Shown: positions 57,293 to 64,000 of the stretch, piece by piece
Position numbering within the stretch: position 1 is the stretch's first letter
Layout: each line of letters opens with the position of its first letter
NCBI RefSeq assembly: GCF_007904105.1
Contig: NZ_CP042325.1
Span: forward strand, 1,240,001 to 1,304,000
Direction of reading: 5' to 3'
DNA length: 64,000 nucleotides
DNA from: Corynebacterium sp. sy039
GTDB taxonomy: Bacteria > Actinomycetota > Actinomycetes > Mycobacteriales > Mycobacteriaceae
The notes under the pieces: generated by a model
What the model was told of the DNA's origin: nothing
The model's input: the letters and a program-made list of their open reading frames with translations, nothing else
Database searches by the model: none
Program-made: the position numbers and the translations under genes

Positions 57293-58282
57293 GTGACTAG
57301 CCCTTCCATACAGGATTATGAAACTGAAGAAGTCGATCAGGGTAGCCGTCGAGGGCATACGAATGATAATCCCTCAGCAGATCTTGTTCGTGTGTATCTC
57401 AATGGTATCGGTAAGACCGCTTTGCTTACTGCCGAAGATGAGGTTCATCTAGCGCAAACTATCGAAACAGGTCTTTATGCTGAGTACCTTCTAGAAAACT
57501 CTGCTGATCAGCTTACTCGTGCAAAGAAACGTGATCTTAAAGTCCTTGTCAAGGAAGGACGCAAAGCTCGATCGCATCTTTTGGAGGCAAATTTACGCCT
57601 TGTCGTTTCCCTTGCTAAGCGCTATACCGGACGTGGGATGCCATTATTGGATCTCATTCAAGAAGGAAACTTGGGTCTTATCCGCGCTATGGAAAAATTC
57701 GACTATACCAAGGGATTTAAGTTCTCTACTTATGCTACATGGTGGATTCGCCAAGCCATTACACGCGGCATGGCCGATCAATCTCGCACAATTCGTTTAC
57801 CAGTGCATTTAGTAGAACAAGTCAATAAACTTTCACGTATCAAGCGCGAAATGTATCAGCATCTAGGACGTGAGGCAACAAATGAGGAACTTGCCGAAGA
57901 ATCAGGAATTGATGAGTCCAAGATTGAGATGCTCTTGCGGCAGTCGCGTGACCCAGTAAGTTTGGATATGCCTGTGGGGGCAGATGAAGAGGCACCTTTA
58001 GGTGACTTTATTGAAGATTCAGAAGCAGCTGATGCTGAAGCTGCGGTAGTTGCTTCATTGCGCCACTCTGATATTCGTGAGGTCTTAGGTACTCTCGAAC
58101 AACGTGAACAAGATGTCATTCGTATGCGTTATGGTCTAGACGACGGTGTCCCGCGCACTTTGGATCAAATTGGTCGTGAGTTTGGTCTGTCTCGCGAGCG
58201 TGTCCGGCAAATAGAACGGGAAGTAATGTCAAAACTTCGCGGAGGCGCACACGCTGATCGTCTGCGAGAATATGCGCTGTAA
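57293..58282 (+). CDS. sigB: Principal-like sigma factor SigB
   Basis: Group 2 sigma-70 factor, used in stationary phase and stress in corynebacteria. The 329-residue protein shows region 1.2 [16 protein letters not shown], region 2 [15 protein letters not shown] and [13 protein letters not shown], region 3 and region 4 [21 protein letters not shown], nearly identical to SigA in regions 2 and 4 but without the long N-terminal extension. It lies directly before dtxR, as in all corynebacteria known to me. A very strong terminator follows. Confidence 0.96.
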   Translation: MTSPSIQDYETEEVDQGSRRGHTNDNPSADLVRVYLNGIGKTALLTAEDEVHLAQTIETGLYAEYLLENSADQLTRAKKRDLKVLVKEGRKARSHLLEANLRLVVSLAKRYTGRGMPLLDLIQEGNLGLIRAMEKFDYTKGFKFSTYATWWIRQAITRGMADQSRTIRLPVHLVEQVNKLSRIKREMYQHLGREATNEELAEESGIDESKIEMLLRQSRDPVSLDMPVGADEEAPLGDFIEDSEAADAEAAVVASLRHSDIREVLGTLEQREQDVIRMRYGLDDGVPRTLDQIGREFGLSRERVRQIEREVMSKLRGGAHADRLREYAL

Positions 58283-58295
58283 TAGCCCCTTGGCT

Positions 58296-58332
58296 AAAGA
58301 TGACAACCATATGCTATATGGTTGTCATCTTT
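58296..58332 (+). terminator. Strong intrinsic terminator after sigB
   Basis: A perfect 17-bp stem (AAAGATGACAACCATAT / ATATGGTTGTCATCTTT) with loop GCT, followed by a T-run. It separates the sigB and dtxR transcripts. Confidence 0.97.
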
Positions 58333-58516
58333 TTTAATCTTTACCCCTGCTTATAGTTTTGTCTTGTGTATGATCGTTGTATCAAGGTGATAAGAAAGCT
58401 AGCAGATTTTTCGTTAGTATTTAACATTATCTGATGATACATATGCCAAGTACATTAATCTTTATATAATTATTAAATAATTAGCGCATAGTGTTTTAAG
58501 GAATTGAGGTATAACC

Positions 58517-59197
58517 GTGAAAGATCTAGTCGATACCACAGAAATGTATCTCCGCACGATTTATGAACTAGAAGAAGAAGGCATTACTCCACTCCGAGCG
58601 CGTATTGCTGAACGACTAGAACAATCAGGTCCCACGGTAAGCCAAACAGTAGCTCGCATGGAACGAGATGGACTTGTACATGTTAGCGCAGATCGTAGTT
58701 TAGAAATGACAGATAAAGGGCGTGCCCTTGCCACTGCTGTAATGCGTAAACATCGTCTTGCAGAACGCTTACTCACCGATGTTATTGGGCTTGATATCCA
58801 AAAAGTACATAGCGAGGCATGTCGCTGGGAGCACGTCATGAGTGACGAAGTAGAGCGACGTCTTGTGGATGTACTTGATGACGTTGAACGCTCCCCTTTT
58901 GGTAACCCTATTCCAGGACTTCAAGATTTAGGTGTCGAAGGAGTCTCTAACACAAGTACAGGAGTACGCACTATTGATGCACCAGTTGGAGAACCTCGCA
59001 CTGTGCGTATTGTGCAGATTAATGAGATTCTTCAAGATGATTCTGATCAATTCCGAGCTCTGCTTAATGCCGGAATTACAATCGGCAGTGAAGTGCAATT
59101 CGAGAACAAGTCAGGTCACATTTTCCTATCTGCTAACGGAAAAACAATCGAGCTTATCGACGACCTAGCCCACGCAGTTCATATCGAAGAAATCTAA
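58517..59197 (+). CDS. dtxR: Iron-dependent repressor DtxR
   Basis: Fe(II)-activated repressor of iron uptake and, in C. diphtheriae, of the toxin gene. The product is 226 residues (GTG start after GAATTGAGG), the same length and numbering as C. diphtheriae DtxR: primary metal site Met10, Cys102, Glu105, His106; ancillary site His79, Glu83, His98. The N-terminal winged helix and the C-terminal SH3-like domain are complete. No DtxR box was recognised in the window upstream of any gene. Confidence 0.98.
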   Translation: MKDLVDTTEMYLRTIYELEEEGITPLRARIAERLEQSGPTVSQTVARMERDGLVHVSADRSLEMTDKGRALATAVMRKHRLAERLLTDVIGLDIQKVHSEACRWEHVMSDEVERRLVDVLDDVERSPFGNPIPGLQDLGVEGVSNTSTGVRTIDAPVGEPRTVRIVQINEILQDDSDQFRALLNAGITIGSEVQFENKSGHIFLSANGKTIELIDDLAHAVHIEEI

Positions 59198-59243
59198 ACA
59201 CTTTTGGTTGCATTCCATAGAAATATAAAGCATTAAGGATTAG

Positions 59244-60227
<984 letters not shown>

Positions 60228-60236
60228 GGTGCTTTT

Positions 60237-60270
60237 ATGCTGGCGTATGTGTTGTTGCCTACGCCAGCAT
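60237..60270. terminator. Terminator between galE and DUF4192 gene
   Basis: ATGCTGGCGTA and TACGCCAGCAT form a perfect 11-bp stem with a 12-nt loop, followed by AATTTACT. It lies between convergent genes. Confidence 0.85.
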
Positions 60271-60332
60271 AATTTACTCTAGGGCGCCTGGCCTCTCAGT
60301 CTCTTAGTACAGTGGTAGAAGAATTATTGCCG

Positions 60333-61439
60333 TCAATCTCTCACAGGCCATGTATCTTCTATGCTCTCACGAGCACCCCGGCAGATGGCACCAAGAAGCT
60401 CTTTGGTCATTCCCCGCTGATAGCCTTTGAGAATAAGTTTGCTCAAAATATGCCCTGGGACAGCTAGTTGTGCCTGTTGTAACGCAATCACTCCCCTAAA
60501 ATGCGGACCATATATAAACACTAAAATGGCAAAAAGTGTCAAAGCATTAGCCCGGATCTCACCAGAAAAGGATCTAGCAACTGCTAGCAAAATAATTTTC
60601 GCTGCTTGAGGCTGGTTAAGCAGCGCCAAAATAATTCTGTCGCGAACAAAACTTGTAGCAAAATGTGCAGCAAAGAACACAAGTAATTCACTGTTATAGG
60701 CTGTCCTATCGTCAGTACACAATAGCTCTTTCTCAAATTCTGTTAATAGCTCTGAAACGGAAATATTCTCTGAAAACATCTGAATTTGTAAATTCATGCC
60801 ATTGCTGACTGCAATTTTATTGAGTTGTTCTCTTTTATCTGCTGAAAAGGCAGAATACCGATGAGAAAAATAATCCATTGCTTCCTCCCGAGTGAGATCA
60901 GGCAATTCACCTTTTCTCATTATGGCTTGCATTACAGGAGAACAAGAAATAAAAGCAACTTTTCCTTGATACCACTGTGAATTCTTTTCCATATCAGGAA
61001 AGAAATTTTCATCTGCAAAGAGCAATTGGTACTCTGCTTCTGTTTTAATTTCTGGTACCCACCAACAACCAACTATTTCCGACACAGCATCATTAGCAAT
61101 ATGCATAAGTTTTGCGTGTAATTCATCCAGCTTATCGACGTTTTCTCGAGTAATAATTACTGCCAGAACAATGTTGGCTCCTATGGAACGTACTGCTACT
61201 CCAACATCATGAGCATAATCCAAATCTGCAAGACTAAGGCGAATGATTGGACCAGGCTCTATATTATCGCTACATATGCTCCACGTATTCTCACTATCTG
61301 TATGTGTAACCGTTGCATTATTTTTTACATGGCGAAAACTTAAAAAAACTACTGATTCTTCCGGGTAGTAGCCAAAGTGCCCTGGAATATCAGCAAGAAG
61401 CTGCTTCATCGTTATGTCATCGTTTCGTTGTGTATTCAC
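60333..61439 (-). CDS. DUF4192-family protein
   Basis: A 368-residue soluble protein of the actinobacterial DUF4192 family. Recognised parts are the start QLLADIPGHFGYYPEESVVFLSF (family core), the LADLDYAHDVGVAVRSIGANIVLAVIITREN segment and the helical C-terminal half. The start could be GTG 61439 or the in-frame ATG at 61409, which lies close to the family core. Function unknown. Confidence 0.84.
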   Translation of the reverse strand: MNTQRNDDITMKQLLADIPGHFGYYPEESVVFLSFRHVKNNATVTHTDSENTWSICSDNIEPGPIIRLSLADLDYAHDVGVAVRSIGANIVLAVIITRENVDKLDELHAKLMHIANDAVSEIVGCWWVPEIKTEAEYQLLFADENFFPDMEKNSQWYQGKVAFISCSPVMQAIMRKGELPDLTREEAMDYFSHRYSAFSADKREQLNKIAVSNGMNLQIQMFSENISVSELLTEFEKELLCTDDRTAYNSELLVFFAAHFATSFVRDRIILALLNQPQAAKIILLAVARSFSGEIRANALTLFAILVFIYGPHFRGVIALQQAQLAVPGHILSKLILKGYQRGMTKELLGAICRGARESIEDTWPVRD

Positions 61440-61758
61440 ACAAAAGACAATGCCAATTTTATTGCCACCTGCATAGTGTTTCGTCGATAGCTACTATTTT
61501 TCTGTGGATAAATAGTCAGTCTCGTAAGTTATGCACAATTACGCTCTTTATTTTTCTTGTTTTCTGCAATGCTACTTAGAAAATCCATAATGAAGGGAAC
61601 ATATTTCCGATAGTGTGCGTTGTAGTAGATACCTCGACAAGTGATGCAAAATCCATGCATACAGATAGGTGCTAATATCAGCCTTTTTGTTGTCAAAAAC
61701 GATAGTATTGATAAATATATGAATAGAACGTGCATAGAGATAGATAGAGGAGGAAACC
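61440..61758. other. Divergent AT-rich region between DUF4192 and PAC2 genes
   Basis: 319 nt without a convincing gene. It contains a perfect DnaA-box sequence TGTGGATAA (61503-61511) and an AT-rich part that should hold two divergent promoters. A GAGGAGG-type ribosome-binding site (61748-61753) for the PAC2 gene closes it. Short reading frames here are AT-rich and unlike proteins. Confidence 0.55.
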
Positions 61759-62835
61759 ATGCATAATTATGATTCCAGTATGTATGAACTTCAATTTCCA
61801 GCTCCTGAGGTATCTCGATCTGGTGAAGAAGGTCCTACTCTTATCGTGGCACTTGAAGGTTATGCTGATGCAGGTCAAGCCATCAATGAAAGTGCATCCT
61901 TTTTGCTTTCTGCACTAGACCATCGTCTTTTAGCAAGTTTTAATAATGATGAGCTGATTGACTACAGAGCACGGCGTCCAGGCGTGGTTATTGATAATAA
62001 CTCAGTTGAAGGAATCGCAGAACTACATTTAAGTATTAACGCAGTAAAAGATACTTCTGGTCGCTCGTTTTTATTGCTAAGCGGCCCAGAACCTGATATT
62101 CGTTGGGAAGCATTTACCGCAGCGGTTGCATCTTTAGTAGAAAAATTCCAGGTAAGCCAGACCATTTGTTTGTATGCTGCTCCGATGACAGTTCCCCATA
62201 CTCGTCCCTTAGTAGTAAGCGCTCATGGGAATTCACCCAAACTGTTAGAAAAACAATTCTCTCTTGATGCCTCTTATACAGTCCCTGGCTCAGCATCGCT
62301 CATGCTCGAGCGCTTATTAAACAAACAAGGACGTAATGTCGCTGGCTATACAGCTCATGTACCACATTATCTAGCGTCATCGTCCTACCCACAAGCTACA
62401 TTAGGGCTATTGCAAGCAGTATCTACAGCTACTGATCTAGATTTTCCGCTTAACTCCTTAGTTATTGATGCTGAACAAGTTGCGCTATCGATTGAAGAAC
62501 AAGTATCTAGTTCTTCCGAGATCCAACAAGTAGTACATATGCTTGAGCAACAATACGATGAGGAATTAGAACGCTATCGGCAACGCCATCCCCACGCACT
62601 CATGCCTGGTGAATCTGCTTTAGAGTCTGAAGTACCTAGTGGAGAAACTTTGGGAGCTGAATTTGAGCAATTCCTAGCCGCTCTCGAAGATTTCGACACT
62701 ACCGATGCGCGTGATAATCACCAGAACAGCCAAGAGTACATCATTGATGCGCCTATTGTGGATGCAGAAACCTCAATTGACGTGGATCTGCCTCCAACCA
62801 ATGATGCACAGGAAAATACTGAAAGAGAAGAATAA
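61759..62835 (+). CDS. PAC2-family protein (proteasome-assembly-chaperone-like)
   Basis: A 358-residue protein with an N-terminal PAC2 (DUF75) domain: FPAPEVSRSGEEGPTL, ALEGYADAGQAI, a domain core to about residue 245, then an acidic Glu/Asp-rich C-terminal tail (about 275-358). M. tuberculosis Rv2714 is the related protein. The proteasome link is by family name; corynebacteria have no 20S proteasome that I know of, so its true role is unclear. It precedes the helicase gene by 157 nt. Confidence 0.86.
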   Translation: MHNYDSSMYELQFPAPEVSRSGEEGPTLIVALEGYADAGQAINESASFLLSALDHRLLASFNNDELIDYRARRPGVVIDNNSVEGIAELHLSINAVKDTSGRSFLLLSGPEPDIRWEAFTAAVASLVEKFQVSQTICLYAAPMTVPHTRPLVVSAHGNSPKLLEKQFSLDASYTVPGSASLMLERLLNKQGRNVAGYTAHVPHYLASSSYPQATLGLLQAVSTATDLDFPLNSLVIDAEQVALSIEEQVSSSSEIQQVVHMLEQQYDEELERYRQRHPHALMPGESALESEVPSGETLGAEFEQFLAALEDFDTTDARDNHQNSQEYIIDAPIVDAETSIDVDLPPTNDAQENTEREE

Positions 62836-62907
62836 CTCTTGTCACCATCATTGCACGTATTTTCTCAGGCATAATATCTGTGGTGGTTTTAGCACACAAG
62901 CAATAAA

Positions 62908-62933
62908 CCCTGAGTTCTCAGTGTTCCTCAGGG
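62908..62933 (+). other. Weak hairpin between PAC2 and helicase genes
   Basis: CCCTGAG and CTCAGGG can pair with a 12-nt loop. No T-run follows, so this could be a weak terminator, an RNA-stability element or chance. Confidence 0.3.
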
Positions 62934-62992
62934 CTATACCATTGAGAGGATATGGTTTCGTCTATCACGGATTGCGACTATTGTAAGAAAAT

Positions 62993-64000
62993 ATGAATCT
63001 TTCCAGTATGCTGCCCGATCTTGCAGAAGTACCAGAATCTTTCGTTGATGAATCTATCTTTGACTCATTCTTAGGTTGGGTGCGTACTCGGAATATACAG
63101 CTCTACCCTGCTCAAGAAGAAGCTGCGCTGAGTATATTGACTGGTGATAATGTTATTCTCGCCACGCCTACTGGCTCGGGAAAATCTATGGTAGCTATTG
63201 CCGCACATTTCATAGCCCTAGCACGTGGCCAGCGCAGTTTTTATACTGCGCCAATTAAAGCCCTGGTAAGCGAAAAGTTCTTCGCGCTATGTGAAATTTT
63301 TGGTCCAGAATCTGTCGGCATGATGACTGGCGATGCATCAGTTAATTCCCAGGCGCCAATTATTTGTGCCACTGCAGAAATCGTCGCAAATATGGCGCTG
63401 CGTGAAGGAGCAAACGCACATATAGATCAAGTAATTATGGACGAGTTCCATTATTATTCTGATCCTCAACGTGGTTGGTCATGGCAAGTTCCCCTATTAG
63501 AATTACCCCATGCACAATTCTTACTCATGTCAGCTACTCTTGGAGACACAACACAGCTGAGTGCTGATCTAAGCAAAAGAACCAATCGAAAAACAACCCT
63601 GGTCGGCGCACATTCACAACGCCCGGTGCCATTAGAGTTTGACTTTGTTTATACGCCTGTGCATGAAACTATCGAAACACTACTAAAAAACGATAAAGCA
63701 CCCATCTATGTTGTTCACTTTACCCAGCGTGAAGCAATTGAACGTGCTCAAGCTCTCAGCAGTATAACGATTATTGACCAAGAGACTAAAGAACGCATTG
63801 CGCAGCATATCGGAAATTTTCGGTTCAGCACTACCTTTGGTCATACGCTATCGAAATTATTACGCCGTGGTATTGGTGTTCATCACGCAGGTATGTTACC
63901 GAAGTACCGTCGATTAGTAGAAAAATTGTCACAAACTGGTTTGTTAAAAGTTATTTGCGGGACAGATACTCTTGGAGTGGGAATCAATGTCCCTATTCGC
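62993..64000 (+). CDS. DEAD/DEAH-box helicase, truncated by window end
   Basis: Open from ATG 62993 through the last base (336 codons, no stop). It shows motif [10 protein letters not shown] (near residues 60-70), motif Ia [12 protein letters not shown], motif [18 protein letters not shown], motif III MSATLGD, and part of the second domain with [27 protein letters not shown] and [14 protein letters not shown]. This is the Ski2/HelY-like class of SF2 helicases. The C-terminal part lies outside the window. An internal ATG at 63008 is an alternative start. Confidence 0.9.
   Translation, partial: MNLSSMLPDLAEVPESFVDESIFDSFLGWVRTRNIQLYPAQEEAALSILTGDNVILATPTGSGKSMVAIAAHFIALARGQRSFYTAPIKALVSEKFFALCEIFGPESVGMMTGDASVNSQAPIICATAEIVANMALREGANAHIDQVIMDEFHYYSDPQRGWSWQVPLLELPHAQFLLMSATLGDTTQLSADLSKRTNRKTTLVGAHSQRPVPLEFDFVYTPVHETIETLLKNDKAPIYVVHFTQREAIERAQALSSITIIDQETKERIAQHIGNFRFSTTFGHTLSKLLRRGIGVHHAGMLPKYRRLVEKLSQTGLLKVICGTDTLGVGINVPIR

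Noticed and set aside
58336..58516. DtxR-type operator before dtxR.
   Set aside because: The region is AT-rich but has no match to the 19-bp TTAGGTTAG-CTAACCTAA pattern.
61529..61735. Short minus-strand frame in the DUF4192-PAC2 gap.
   Set aside because: AT-rich, no ribosome-binding site, no recognisable protein.

Overview
The window is chromosomal DNA of a Corynebacterium. It reads as an AT-rich (low-GC) member of the genus, with gene order shared with C. diphtheriae, C. glutamicum and mycobacteria. Two proteins keep the C. diphtheriae residue numbering exactly: DtxR (226 aa, Met10/His79/Glu83/His98/Cys102/Glu105/His106) and HemQ (His118, Tyr135, His158). PimA, PatA, AftC, polyphosphate glucokinase and actinobacterial DUF families (DUF3000, 3039, 3093, 3099, 3710, 4192, 4193) agree with this. 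The species is not determined; a C. kutscheri-like low-GC lineage is only a guess.

Layout. 0.3-9.3 kb: zinc metallopeptidase, a YhgE/Pip membrane protein with a degenerate ABC-ATPase-like partner, serine dehydratase, a tpx/metallo-hydrolase/hisS group and a membrane cyclophilin. 9.4-21 kb: a long minus-strand run ruvC-ruvA-ruvB-yajC-secD-secF-lipoprotein-apt-rel (Holliday-junction processing, protein export, purine salvage, stringent response), preceded by yebC. 21-29.7 kb: tesB, a GT87-type membrane glycosyltransferase, and the phosphatidylinositol-mannoside operon thrS-HIT-pgsA-patA-pimA-LemA-like. 29.8-32.3 kb: an envelope cassette CopC-PCuAC-DyP peroxidase. 32.5-37.6 kb: an accessory-looking five-gene minus-strand unit (aldo/keto reductase, isochorismatase-fold protein without its nucleophile, quinone-oxidoreductase-like MDR protein, ABC ATPase broken at a C8 tract, FtsX-like permease), followed by four tRNA genes (Cys, Gly, Val, Gly). 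38.4-42.5 kb: ribD-like reductase, aftC, msrB, hemQ, DUF3000. 42.5-51.9 kb: dxs, an RNA methyltransferase, DUF3710, dut, DUF1801-like, DUF3093, DUF4193, ppgK, sigA. 51.9-64 kb: DUF418, DUF4190, an SF2 helicase with DUF3039, DUF3099, dtd, sigB, dtxR, galE, DUF4192, PAC2, and a DEAD/DEAH helicase cut by the window end.

Most of the window is conserved core. The points worth a second look are the 32.5-38.2 kb segment (homopolymer frameshift, pseudoenzyme, tRNA border, position where C. glutamicum carries a large prophage as I recall), the pseudo-ATPase/YhgE pair at 1.3-4.2 kb, the copper/DyP cassette, and local gene losses against the mycobacterial order (cei and suhB before ppgK; the RNase D-like gene before dxs). 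I see no CRISPR array, no intact insertion sequence, no rRNA and no prophage genes.
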